Shown here in pieces: positions 54,377 through 62,439 of a stretch of DNA of 64,000 bases. The first letter of the stretch is position 1. Each line of letters opens with the position of its first letter. Source of the stretch: Peteryoungia aggregata LMG 23059 (GTDB taxonomy: Bacteria; Pseudomonadota; Alphaproteobacteria; Rhizobiales; Rhizobiaceae); NCBI RefSeq assembly GCF_030814435.1, contig NZ_JAUSUW010000008.1, forward strand, positions 1-64,000. The letters are read 5' to 3'. The notes below the pieces were generated by a model, which saw nothing but the letters and a program-made list of their open reading frames with translations, did no database searches and was not told the origin of the DNA. The position numbers and the translations under genes were made by a program.

Positions 54377-55117
54377 TCAGGCGATCCAGCCGCTCGACAG
54401 CGCACTGACCCAATCCATCATGCCATGGCGGCGCGCAAGCTCTGCCATGGCATGATTGTCGTAGCGCACCTGCCGAAAGCTCGGCTGCCAGCCACGGACT
54501 GTCTTTTCCAGGATTGCGTAGCTCGCAAACGGCGTGCCCGCCTGGGCCTTGTGATAGACAGGCACGTCGTAATCGAAGCCTGGGCAGCCGACACTGCCGG
54601 GATTGACGATCAGGCGTCCGTCCGAAAGCTGCACGGCGCGCGGGATATGGCTGTGACCACAGAGGATGAGGGGTGTGTCGATGCCCTCCGCCAAAGCCTC
54701 GATCTCGGCAAGCGGCTTCAGATGAAAGATCCCGTCTGCCGACAGCGTCTCGGTCCAGTAGGTATTGTCGTCCTGAGGCGTCGCGTGGCAGAGGAAGACC
54801 TCGTCGCCGATGCGCGCCGCTTCCGGAAGGCCACGGATCCAGTCGAGATGGGCCGCCGATAACTGCGGATAGCTCGGCTTCTCCCAGTCGCCCATCGCCT
54901 CGAAGGGCCGATCGATCAGAGCCCGGTCGTGATTGCCGCGCACGGTCAGCGCATTGAGCGGCATCAGGAGATCCGCCGTCAGGCCCGCCTCAAGCGGCCC
55001 AGAAAAGCTGTCGCCGAGATTGACGATCTGCTCGATCCCCTGCGCCCTGACATCGGCGAGCACCGCCTCAAGCGCCAGATGGTTGCCATGGATGTCGGCG
55101 ATGGCGGCAAAACGCAT
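54377..55117 (-). CDS. Calcineurin-like metallophosphoesterase
   Basis: The 246-aa protein has the phosphoesterase motifs: D-x-H in IADIHGN, GDSFSG, GNHDRAL, then CHATP and GHSHIPR. It resembles the YfcE/Ysh1-like single-domain group that hydrolyses phosphodiesters. The start at 55117 overlaps the uraH stop, so it is the last gene of the minus-strand run from 56634. A TTG two codons upstream is an alternative start. Confidence 0.9.
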   Translation of the reverse strand: MRFAAIADIHGNHLALEAVLADVRAQGIEQIVNLGDSFSGPLEAGLTADLLMPLNALTVRGNHDRALIDRPFEAMGDWEKPSYPQLSAAHLDWIRGLPEAARIGDEVFLCHATPQDDNTYWTETLSADGIFHLKPLAEIEALAEGIDTPLILCGHSHIPRAVQLSDGRLIVNPGSVGCPGFDYDVPVYHKAQAGTPFASYAILEKTVRGWQPSFRQVRYDNHAMAELARRHGMMDWVSALSSGWIA

Positions 55118-55119
55118 GC

Positions 55120-55476
55120 TCAACTGCCCCGATAGGTCGAATAGCCAAAGGGCGAGAGCAACAGCGGCACGTGATAATGCGCCGTGGTATCGGAAATGCC
55201 GAAGCGGATCGGGATCACGTCGAGGAAAGGCGGCTCGGTCAGTGCAAACCCCTTGGCCTTCAGATAGTCTCCGGCATGGAAGAGCAGTTCGTATTGCCCG
55301 ACCTGAAACTCGTCGCCGATCAGGATCGGCCCGCCGTCGACCCGCCCGTCGTCATTGGTGAAGACGGTCTTGATCAGCTCTGCTTCCTCGCCATTCATCC
55401 GCATCAGCTGGATGCGAAGTCCTTGGGCGGGCTTGCCAAAGGCAGTGTCGAGCACATGGGTGGTGAGGCCGGTCAT
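55120..55476 (-). CDS. uraH: 5-hydroxyisourate hydrolase
   Basis: The 118-aa transthyretin-like enzyme opens the ring of 5-hydroxyisourate made by PuuD. Family features are [17 protein letters not shown] at the start with the active-site His, and the C-terminal YRGS tetrapeptide that enters the active site. It starts within the allA stop (4-bp overlap) and sits in the allA-uraH operon. Confidence 0.95.
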   Translation of the reverse strand: MTGLTTHVLDTAFGKPAQGLRIQLMRMNGEEAELIKTVFTNDDGRVDGGPILIGDEFQVGQYELLFHAGDYLKAKGFALTEPPFLDVIPIRFGISDTTAHYHVPLLLSPFGYSTYRGS

Positions 55477-55982
55477 AGGCTTGGCTCCCGAATCATGAAG
55501 GGGGTATCGAAGAAGAATTCCTCGAGATTGTTGCCGGGTCCGTCACGATCCACAACCAGGAAATCACTCACCGCACCGATCGCCATCAAGGGATGATGCC
55601 AGGTGTTGCGCCGATAGTTCACGCCCTGATGCGGGGCAGCGAGAAACACCTGCGGCTCACCCGGCTTGCCGTCTTCATCGGGCGAAACGGCAACAAGGAA
55701 CGGCCGGCCCGACAGCGGCGAGAAACTCTGGCTGCCGAAGGGATGGCGCTCCATCATGCCGATCTCATAGGGAAAGGCGCGCGGCTGACCGCGAAAGATA
55801 TTGACGATCACCCGTGCGCCCTCGCCCGCGATCTCGGGCGAGAACAGCGCATGAAACCGCTCCGTGGTGCCAACATTGATCAGCCGCATGGTCGACGGTT
55901 CGGCTTCGATAACCTCGCCGAAAGGCGCGAAACTTTGTGCCGTCAGGGGACGGATGGAGAGTTCGATGGGCAAAGGGGTCAT
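55473..55982 (-). CDS. allA: Ureidoglycolate lyase
   Basis: The 169-aa cupin-like enzyme splits ureidoglycolate into glyoxylate and urea. Family sequences are [15 protein letters not shown] at the start and [20 protein letters not shown], then [16 protein letters not shown]. It overlaps uraH by 4 bp and the upstream HepT gene by 4 bp, an uncommon partnership between a toxin-antitoxin pair and a catabolic gene. Confidence 0.94.
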   Translation of the reverse strand: MTPLPIELSIRPLTAQSFAPFGEVIEAEPSTMRLINVGTTERFHALFSPEIAGEGARVIVNIFRGQPRAFPYEIGMMERHPFGSQSFSPLSGRPFLVAVSPDEDGKPGEPQVFLAAPHQGVNYRRNTWHHPLMAIGAVSDFLVVDRDGPGNNLEEFFFDTPFMIREPSL

Positions 55983-56344
55983 TCTCCCTCGGGATAAATG
56001 TGGATTAGGGAGTCGACGACCCTGACCAAGTCAAGCGCCTCATATTTCGCAGTCTGGTACACATAATCGAGATTGATGTCGAAATATCCGTGCGCCATCC
56101 GGTTACGCATGCCACGGATCGTCACCCAATCGATTTCAGGATGCTCTGCAACGAAGTCCGGCGAAAACGCTTCGAGTTGGACAACGCTCTCGCTTGCCAT
56201 CAAAAGGCTCATGCCGACGCCGCGCTGAACGAGAAGATTTGCGCGGAAATCTTTCAGATCTAATGGACCCAACAGGTCGTGGGCATCCAGGGATGCGCTT
56301 CGGATCCGTTCAAGAAGCGAGCGGATACGATGTTCGCGTTTCAT
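55979..56344 (-). CDS. HepT-type HEPN-domain RNase toxin
   Basis: The 121-aa helical protein has the HEPN active-site motif RNRMAHGY (Arg80, His85, Tyr87). Its family, also called DUF86, cuts RNA and is silenced by the MntA antitoxin through AMPylation of the Tyr. The start overlaps mntA and the stop overlaps allA by 4 bp each, so all three are probably one transcript. Confidence 0.9.
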   Translation of the reverse strand: MKREHRIRSLLERIRSASLDAHDLLGPLDLKDFRANLLVQRGVGMSLLMASESVVQLEAFSPDFVAEHPEIDWVTIRGMRNRMAHGYFDINLDYVYQTAKYEALDLVRVVDSLIHIYPEGE

Positions 56345-56634
56345 ATTGGCAGCGCTTCCGCGAGGATACGTCCGCGATGCTTCTGCGGTATCTCGCTCGT
56401 CGTCACGAGATGCACCGGCACTCCCTCTGCAAGATCTTCGAGGGCCGACTGCAGACCGCCAAGCGTCATGAGGGAAGAACCGGGAAGGGCATCCACCAGA
56501 ATATCGAGATCACTGTTTGAGCGGTCCTCTCCACGAGCGACGGAACCGAAGACGCGAGGATTAGTCGCGTTGTGACGTGCTGTCACCTCGCGGATTTCAG
56601 CTCTCTTTCGCTCCAGCACATCTGACGGTCGCAT
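56341..56634 (-). CDS. MntA-type minimal nucleotidyltransferase antitoxin
   Basis: The 97-aa protein has the nucleotidyltransferase motif GSVARG (30-35) and S-D-L-D-I-L-V-D (41-48), the metal-binding carboxylates. In known pairs it AMPylates HepT. AAGGAGA lies 6 nt before the ATG at 56634; a start seven codons upstream is possible. It heads the mntA-hepT-allA-uraH-phosphoesterase series. Confidence 0.9.
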   Translation of the reverse strand: MRPSDVLERKRAEIREVTARHNATNPRVFGSVARGEDRSNSDLDILVDALPGSSLMTLGGLQSALEDLAEGVPVHLVTTSEIPQKHRGRILAEALPI

Positions 56635-56710
56635 TACCAGTCTCCTTGACAGCAATATATGTCAGAGCCCGCGCAAACGAAAGATACTCAACCACATCGA
56701 GAAGCGCCCT

Positions 56711-56746
56711 AAAACGAAAACAGCGCCGGTGTTTCCACCGGCGCTG
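56711..56746 (-). terminator. Rho-independent terminator of glnII
   Basis: On the minus strand an 11-bp stem (CAGCGCCGGTG / CACCGGCGCTG) is followed by TTTTCGTTTT. It lies 25 bp past the glnII stop. Confidence 0.92.
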
Positions 56747-56770
56747 CAATCTTTGTCGCTCAACCTGAAA

Positions 56771-57811
56771 TCAGGCAGCGGACTTGGCGTAGTCAGCCGT
56801 CGGCACTTCGGCGATCGTCTGCAGGACGATGGAAGCGATCTGGTAGGGGCAGCCCTGAGAGTTCGGGCGGCGATCTTCCAGGTAACCCTTGTAGCCGTTG
56901 TTGACGAAGGAGTGCGGAACGCGGATCGAGGCGCCACGGTCGGCAACGCCGTAGGAGAACTTGTTCCACGGAGCCGTCTCGTGCTTGCCGGTCAGGCGCA
57001 GATGGTTGTCCGGACCGTAAACGTTGATGTGCTCCTGCCAGTTCTTGGAAAAGGCCGCCATGAGGGCTTCGAAATATTCCTTGCCGCCCACTTCGCGCAT
57101 GAAGGTGGTCGAGAAGTTGCAGTGCATGCCCGAGCCGTTCCAGTCGGTGTCGCCGAGCGGCTTGCAATGGAATTCGACGTCGATGCCGTAGGTTTCGCAA
57201 AGACGCAGCAGCAGGTAGCGGGCGATCCAGATCTGGTCGGCGGCCTTCTTGGAGCCCTTGCCGAATACCTGGAATTCCCACTGGCCCTTGGCCACTTCGG
57301 CATTGATGCCTTCGTGGTTGATGCCGGCTTCGAGGCAGAGGTCGAGATGCTCTTCGACGATTTCACGAGCGATCGAGCCTACGTTCTTGTAGCCGACGCC
57401 GGTGTAGTACGGGCCCTGCGGAGCCGGGTAGCCCTGCTCCGGGAAGCCGAGCGGACGGCCGTTCTCGTAGAAGAAGTATTCCTGTTCGAAACCGAACCAG
57501 GCGCCTTCGTCGTCAAGGATCGTGGCGCGGCTGTTGGACGGATGCGGAGTGACGCCATCGGGCATCATGACTTCGCACATGACGAGAGCGCCGTTGGTGC
57601 GAGCCGGGTCGGGATAGATGGCGACCGGCTTCAGCACGCAATCCGACGAGTGGCCTTCGGCCTGCATCGTGGAGGAGCCGTCAAAGCCCCAGAGCGGCAG
57701 CTGTTCCAGGGTCGGGAAGCTGTCGAATTCCTTGATCTGCGTCTTGCCACGCAGGTTCGCTACCGGCTTGTAGCCATCGAGCCAGATATACTCGAGCTTA
57801 AACTTGGTCAT
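56771..57811 (-). CDS. glnII: Glutamine synthetase II (eukaryotic-type)
   Basis: The 346-aa enzyme condenses ammonia with glutamate. It is the GSII form characteristic of Rhizobiaceae: the beta-grasp start YIWLDGYKPVANLRGKTQ, FDGSSTMQAEG, the catalytic FGFEQEYFF, and NGSGMHCNFSTTF followed by RGASIRVP. An AGAGAG tract precedes the ATG. A sigma-54 promoter about 80 bp upstream and an NtrC-type site 310 bp upstream agree with known nitrogen control. It shares the control region with a divergent DUF2735 gene. Confidence 0.97.
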   Translation of the reverse strand: MTKFKLEYIWLDGYKPVANLRGKTQIKEFDSFPTLEQLPLWGFDGSSTMQAEGHSSDCVLKPVAIYPDPARTNGALVMCEVMMPDGVTPHPSNSRATILDDEGAWFGFEQEYFFYENGRPLGFPEQGYPAPQGPYYTGVGYKNVGSIAREIVEEHLDLCLEAGINHEGINAEVAKGQWEFQVFGKGSKKAADQIWIARYLLLRLCETYGIDVEFHCKPLGDTDWNGSGMHCNFSTTFMREVGGKEYFEALMAAFSKNWQEHINVYGPDNHLRLTGKHETAPWNKFSYGVADRGASIRVPHSFVNNGYKGYLEDRRPNSQGCPYQIASIVLQTIAEVPTADYAKSAA

Positions 57812-57892
57812 GGTGCTCTCTCTTCAGTCTCGCGCCATTCATGCGCAACAGAGGGGTGATTCTCCGGTTCGCCCGGGAGTCGTACAAAGAAA

Positions 57893-57909
57893 AGCAGGAT
57901 CCGTGCCAA
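57893..57909 (-). promoter_or_regulatory. Sigma-54 promoter of glnII
   Basis: Read on the minus strand: TTGGCACGGATCCTGCT. It has GG and GC elements exactly 10 nt apart and differs from the consensus TTGGCACG-N4-TTGCT at one base. The spacing gives a transcript start near 57,880, some 70 nt before the ATG. glnII is a known sigma-54/NtrC target in rhizobia. Confidence 0.88.
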
Positions 57910-58122
57910 TTCGCAGCCTCCGTCATCGGCCCGTCACGAAAGTCGGCGGAAAGCCGGTGAAAACCCCGTGACGAAAGCGAAATCTTAAACAGAAAGACCT
58001 TATTCTACCGGAACAGAATGCCGGCGAACGGCGTTTTCAGCCTGAACGGCACAAGAAAGCGCTGTGATGATTTTAAATTCATCACTTTTTCTGTCGCAAT
58101 ATTGCCCATAAAATAGTCAATT

Positions 58123-58139
58123 TGCACTTTTCATGTGCA
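58123..58139. promoter_or_regulatory. NtrC-type binding site
   Basis: TGCACTTTTCATGTGCA is a perfect TGCAC-N7-GTGCA dyad, the NtrC consensus. It lies about 220 bp upstream of the glnII promoter and 67 bp before the DUF2735 gene. The remainder of the 57812-58205 gap shows no gene. Confidence 0.82.
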
Positions 58140-58205
58140 TTTCAGTTTTAGACGTGCTAAGCATGGACCATCGAGACAACACTCGGTGAAACGAGAGGTA
58201 GTAGC

Positions 58206-58385
58206 ATGACAACGAACATGGTTCGGGAATCGGCGAAGATCTACGAATTCCCGGTGCGTGACCTGGCCCGGCTGAAAGCCATGCGTGAGCGCCAGACGCC
58301 GAAACCCGTGATTTATGAGAGCGGTTCGGCAAGCTGGTATCACGAGGAAGCGATCCGCGAAGCCGAACGGGCGCCGAAACAGTAA
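58206..58385 (+). CDS. DUF2735 family small protein
   Basis: The 59-aa protein begins TTNMVRESAKIYEFPV and has SASWYHEEAIREAER near the end, matching DUF2735, a short rhizobial family repeatedly found beside glnII. AGAGG precedes the ATG. It shares the 394-bp control region with glnII, so nitrogen control is likely; a role in glutamine synthetase regulation is a guess. A strong terminator follows. Confidence 0.82.
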   Translation: MTTNMVRESAKIYEFPVRDLARLKAMRERQTPKPVIYESGSASWYHEEAIREAERAPKQ

Positions 58386-58442
58386 ACGCCATCAAGGCGA
58401 TAAAAAAGCCGCCCGCATTGCGGACGGCGAAAAGCATGCGAC

Positions 58443-58466
58443 GAGCGGGCCTTTGCCCGCTCTTTT
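58443..58466 (+). terminator. Rho-independent terminator after DUF2735
   Basis: The stem GAGCGGGC / GCCCGCTC with a CTTT loop is followed by TTTT. It sits 17 bp before the convergent alc stop codon. Confidence 0.88.
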
Positions 58467-58482
58467 CGTATCTACCCTACAT

Positions 58483-59505
58483 TCAGGCCTTGGTGCCGAA
58501 CAGGCGCAGGCGCATGACGCCGCCGTCCGGATGCACGCCGATCCGCACATGCGTGACCGGACCGATCTTCTGGAGCTGGTCGCCTTCATAGAAATGCTCG
58601 GCATCCATCTGCATCTTCTGCCGCGTCAGAATCGGCTTCCACTGTTCGGATGCGGCAATCTCCGCGTCGCTGAAAGTGTCGCCTGCGTCAGGCAGATAGG
58701 CACCCAGCAGCTCGCAGGTATCCGGATAATTGCCCTTGTAGAAATGCGTGTCGATCAGCACCCGGTTGATCACACCAGCATGGCCGAGCCGAATGATCGC
58801 CCAGTCATGGCCGGGACCACGGCGGCGCTTGGTTTCCCAGCCATCCCCCATATTGGTGCCACGGCCGGGCGACAGAATCTTGTCGGGATGGCCGTAATGG
58901 GCATCCGACCAGGCGAGCGATTTTGCACCATGGAAGATGTAGGCGAGATCGATCTCTTCCGTCGCGTCGACCTTCGACCAGTCAAAATGGGCAGCGCCAT
59001 AAACGCGCAGACGCGCCACGCCACCATCGGGATAAATGTGCAGGCGCAGATGCGTCCAGACTTTCGACGTATCGGAATTGGCAAAGAAATGCTGGGCAGA
59101 CGCCCCGAGCGGCGACTTGGCCACGAGTTCGGTCCAGACCGTCGCATCGGTCGGATCGCCGCTTTCAACGAAAGCCGCCTCAATCGAGCCATGCGGCGGG
59201 TAGTTGCCGGTAAAGAAGCGCGTATCGACATCAAAGCCGAAGATGCGCCCCGGCATGGCAAGCCGGATGACGGCATAGTCATGGCCCGGCACACGTTTGC
59301 GACGGCTTTCCCAGCCATCCATGTATTTGCCGTTGTCGTCGTAAAGGTCCGGATCGAAGGTTGCGGGATCATCGTTCAGCATGCGCGAGAGCGGCGCGAA
59401 GAACTCGTCGGTCGAGAAGATGCCTACGGCACCAAGGCGGGCCGAGGCGAGATTGACGGCACCGGCAGCGAAATCCGGCAGAACGACGGTCGAGGTCTCA
59501 AGCAT
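58483..59505 (-). CDS. alc: Allantoicase
   Basis: The 340-aa enzyme hydrolyses allantoate to ureidoglycolate and urea. The two tandem jelly-roll halves carry the repeated MDGWESRRKRVPGHDYA and MGDGWETKRRRGPGHDWA motifs, and RLHIYPDGGVARLRVYG recurs as RIGVHPDGGVMRLRLFG. Those repeats are diagnostic. The ATG at 59505 has GGAGA 9 nt upstream. uraD ends 1 bp upstream, so the pair is one operon. Confidence 0.96.
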   Translation of the reverse strand: MLETSTVVLPDFAAGAVNLASARLGAVGIFSTDEFFAPLSRMLNDDPATFDPDLYDDNGKYMDGWESRRKRVPGHDYAVIRLAMPGRIFGFDVDTRFFTGNYPPHGSIEAAFVESGDPTDATVWTELVAKSPLGASAQHFFANSDTSKVWTHLRLHIYPDGGVARLRVYGAAHFDWSKVDATEEIDLAYIFHGAKSLAWSDAHYGHPDKILSPGRGTNMGDGWETKRRRGPGHDWAIIRLGHAGVINRVLIDTHFYKGNYPDTCELLGAYLPDAGDTFSDAEIAASEQWKPILTRQKMQMDAEHFYEGDQLQKIGPVTHVRIGVHPDGGVMRLRLFGTKA

Positions 59506-59506
59506 A

Positions 59507-60004
59507 TCAGTGTGTCTCCGGAAGCAGGCTTTCGAGTCGAAGCCTGGCGATTTTTTCCACCTGCTGGCAGGCGGTGTCGAATTCCTCATCGCGGCTATTG
59601 GCGATGCGCGTCTCGAAGGCGGCGAGAATGTCGTCCTTCGTCAATCCCTTGACCGCGATGATGAAGGGAAAGCCGAATTTTTCGACATAGGCCGTGTTCA
59701 GCGCCGTAAAGCGGGCGTGCTCTTCGGCACTCAGCCGATCAAGCCCGGCGCCAGCCTGTTCGCGCTTGCTGTCTTCGGTCAGTTCGCCCGCAATTGCGAG
59801 CTTTCCCGCGAGATCCGGGTGTGCGCGCAAGACGCCCAGCCGCTCATCCTGGCTTGCCGTGCGAAACATCGCGGCCATGGCATCATGCACGTCGAGCGCC
59901 GTCAGCGGCTCTTCGATCATGCCGGCATCGAAGGCCCGTTCCGCAATGAAGGGCGAATGTTCGAACACCCCGCCGAAACGCTGAACGAAGTCCGCTCTGT
60001 CCAT
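59507..60004 (-). CDS. uraD: OHCU decarboxylase
   Basis: The 165-aa enzyme converts 2-oxo-4-hydroxy-4-carboxy-5-ureidoimidazoline to S-allantoin. Family landmarks are FGGVFEHSPFIAERA with the active-site His, LRAHPDLAGKLA, and KFGFPFIIAVKG. It is 1 bp upstream of alc. A puuE allantoinase gene, often the neighbour in rhizobia, is not found upstream; the 233 bp before the next gene holds nothing recognisable. Confidence 0.95.
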   Translation of the reverse strand: MDRADFVQRFGGVFEHSPFIAERAFDAGMIEEPLTALDVHDAMAAMFRTASQDERLGVLRAHPDLAGKLAIAGELTEDSKREQAGAGLDRLSAEEHARFTALNTAYVEKFGFPFIIAVKGLTKDDILAAFETRIANSRDEEFDTACQQVEKIARLRLESLLPETH

Positions 60005-60237
60005 GCCGTCAATCCAGTATCGTATGAGGCCGCAGCGGTCAGAGCGGCGGCAAGGAGGGCCCGCCTGCGCATGTCGCGAAGCAGTTGATGACAAGGATTA
60101 GCCGAGCCCCCTGGTCTTGTCGAGTTTCCGAAGACGACAGGCACTTTCAACACAAACGCCATGGTCCTTCGCTTGCAGCAGACCCGGATCGACCTATCTA
60201 CAGCTCGCTTCTCCCATGACTTTTGAAAGGATACCCC

Positions 60238-61284
60238 ATGCCGATTGCCAAAGGCTATGCCGCAACGGACGCCTCCAAGCCATTGGTTCCCTTCACCTTC
60301 GAGCGTCGCGAACCGAACGCGGACGACGTGGTGATCGAGATCAAGTTCTCCGGCATCTGCCATTCCGACATCCACCAGGCCCGCAACGAATGGGGCAACT
60401 CGACATTCCCCATGGTCCCCGGCCACGAGATCGCCGGCGTGGTCACCGCAGTCGGCTCCAAGGTCTCGAAGTACAAGCTCGGCGACCGCGTCGGCGTTGG
60501 CTGCTTCGTCAATTCCTGCCTGCATTGCGAACGCGACCTTTACCGCGAACAGTATATGCCGGGTCTCGTCGGCACCTATAACTCGGTGGAAGTCGACGGC
60601 GTGACCCCGACGCAAGGTGGCTATGCCGATTCCATCGTCGTGCAGGAAGACTATGTTCTCTCCATCCCGGACAACATCCCGCTCGACAAGGCAGCCCCGC
60701 TGCTTTGCGCCGGCATCACGCTCTATTCGCCGCTCAGCCACTGGAAGGCCGGTCCCGGCAAGAAAGTCGCCGTCATCGGCATGGGCGGCCTTGGCCATAT
60801 GGGTGTCAAGATCGGCGCGGCCATGGGCGCTGACGTCACCGTGCTCAGCCAGAGCCTGTCGAAGAAGGACGACGGCATCGCCTTCGGCGCCAAGGATTAC
60901 TACGCCACCTCGGACGCCGAGACGTTCAAAAAGCTCGCCGGCTCCTTCGACCTGATCCTCTGCACCGTCAGCGCCGAGATCGACTGGAACGCCTACCTGA
61001 ACCTTCTCAAGGTCGACGGCACCATGGTCCTGCTCGGCGTGCCGGAAAACCCGGTCCCCGTGCATGCCTTCGCGCTGATCGGCGGCCGTCGTTCGCTCGC
61101 CGGCTCGATGATCGGCTCGATCAAGGAAACCCAGGAAATGCTGGACTTCTGCGGCAAGCACAACATCACGCCTGAGATCGAGATCATCGACATCCAGGAT
61201 GTCAACGAAGCCTATGAGCGCGTCATCAAGAGCGACGTCCGCTACCGCTTCGTCATCGACATCGCGAGCCTCGCCAAGGACTGA
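60238..61284 (+). CDS. NAD(P)-dependent alcohol dehydrogenase (YahK/CAD type)
   Basis: The 348-aa medium-chain dehydrogenase has catalytic-zinc ligands in GICHSDIHQ and PGHEIAG, and the coenzyme motif [19 protein letters not shown]. The structural-zinc loop has only two cysteines ([18 protein letters not shown]), whereas classical members have four; several rhizobial relatives share this form. Aldehyde reduction is likely. GAAAGG precedes the ATG at 60238. Confidence 0.9.
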   Translation: MPIAKGYAATDASKPLVPFTFERREPNADDVVIEIKFSGICHSDIHQARNEWGNSTFPMVPGHEIAGVVTAVGSKVSKYKLGDRVGVGCFVNSCLHCERDLYREQYMPGLVGTYNSVEVDGVTPTQGGYADSIVVQEDYVLSIPDNIPLDKAAPLLCAGITLYSPLSHWKAGPGKKVAVIGMGGLGHMGVKIGAAMGADVTVLSQSLSKKDDGIAFGAKDYYATSDAETFKKLAGSFDLILCTVSAEIDWNAYLNLLKVDGTMVLLGVPENPVPVHAFALIGGRRSLAGSMIGSIKETQEMLDFCGKHNITPEIEIIDIQDVNEAYERVIKSDVRYRFVIDIASLAKD

Positions 61285-61363
61285 GGCTGGTCAAACCGAC
61301 GAGAGGGAGAGGGCTCGGCTCCGTTGGGTCCTCGGCTTTTTGAAGGGCTTAAGACACCCGCCA

Positions 61364-61450
61364 CGTCATCCTCGGCCTTGTGCCGAGGATCTACCAATGT
61401 CGAATACAATCAAAGCCTTGCAGATGCTCGGGACAAGCCCGAGCATGACG
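61364..61450. repeat. Double-hairpin intergenic palindrome
   Basis: The outer arms CGTCAT and ATGACG bracket two stem-loops: ATCCTCGGC-CTTGT-GCCGAGGAT and ATGCTCGGG-ACAAG-CCCGAGCAT. It lies between convergent genes, 20 bp before the DUF1989 stop. It belongs to a different family from the CTCCCCC-type repeats in this window. Confidence 0.85.
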
Positions 61451-61469
61451 ACCAAAGGGCCAACGACGC

Positions 61470-62327
61470 TCAATCCTGCAACTGATACCCGTTCCGCTCC
61501 GGAAACGGCCAATCCGCAAGCAAGGCCATATCCGGCCGGTAGATTTCCACCTTCAACGGATAACACTTCGCCACATCGCTCGAATGGCTGGCGCTGCAAT
61601 CCCCGCCCGGGCAGGCCGAAAGCGCGCCCAAGAGATCGATCTCCGCGAACATCTCCAGGAAATCACCGGGGCGAACCGGGCTAGCCTTCATGAAATACTG
61701 CTGCGTATCGCGGGTGAAACCGGTGCACATGAAGACGTTCAAGACGTCATGCACATGCGGCTCGGCCACCTTGATGTCGGATCCGGTATGATGCGCCAGC
61801 GCCCGGCAGAGGTTGGAATGGCAGCAGTGATGATAGTCGCCGCCTGATAGCAGCCGGTTGGTATAGGGATCGCAGCGGGTGCCGATGACATCATGCACGC
61901 CGCCACCGAATTCGTCGAAGCCGTACCAGCCGAGTGTATCATGGCTGATGGTCGCCATGGGTCTGAGCGACGGCAAGTTGCTCCAGAGGCGGTTGCCGGT
62001 GGTGACATGGGTGGCATGCAGCGCTCGCGTCTTACCAGAAAAGAAGCGCTCGGAAAGATCGTTGGCATTCCAGAGGTTGAGGTCCCCGACCTGCGGCCCC
62101 TCGATGCTGACAATGCGGAAGAAATGTCCCTTGGGAACCTCGAAGGTATTGCCCTCGCGCGGCGGCACGATCACCTCGCCGACCTTCTCCATCACCGCCC
62201 GTGCCCGCTCCAGGATGCCCATGTCGGGTGCTTTCAACGACTCGACCGGATAGCAGACGACGGGTTTTACAGCCCGGCGGGCAGCCGCATCGGCGGGAAC
62301 GGGGATGTTTGCGTTGAAGGGGGACAT
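61470..62327 (-). CDS. DUF1989 / urea-carboxylase-associated family protein
   Basis: The 285-aa protein matches DUF1989, whose members sit near urea carboxylase genes. It has GHFFRIVSIEGPQVGDLNLWN and the metal-like C/H-rich segment DYHHCCHSNLCRAL, then CPGGDCSASH. Enzymatic activity has been proposed in related guanidine and urea pathways but is unsettled. It is divergent from a LysR gene across 112 bp. A link with the urea produced by purine breakdown is plausible. Confidence 0.88.
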   Translation of the reverse strand: MSPFNANIPVPADAAARRAVKPVVCYPVESLKAPDMGILERARAVMEKVGEVIVPPREGNTFEVPKGHFFRIVSIEGPQVGDLNLWNANDLSERFFSGKTRALHATHVTTGNRLWSNLPSLRPMATISHDTLGWYGFDEFGGGVHDVIGTRCDPYTNRLLSGGDYHHCCHSNLCRALAHHTGSDIKVAEPHVHDVLNVFMCTGFTRDTQQYFMKASPVRPGDFLEMFAEIDLLGALSACPGGDCSASHSSDVAKCYPLKVEIYRPDMALLADWPFPERNGYQLQD

Positions 62328-62439
62328 GGGAGGCTCCGGAACGGCATCAGGATGAAGCCCACAACGTGCCCCAGGGCCAGTCTTATGACAACAGCCTCCC
62401 TTCTTGCCCCATGAGCAAGTCTGGCTTAGTCATGAATGG

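Noticed and set aside
58040..58065. A possible second sigma-54 promoter toward DUF2735 (GGCACAAGAAAGCGC)
   Set aside because: The GG and GC elements are 9 nt apart instead of 10 and the first position is wrong, so it is not supported.
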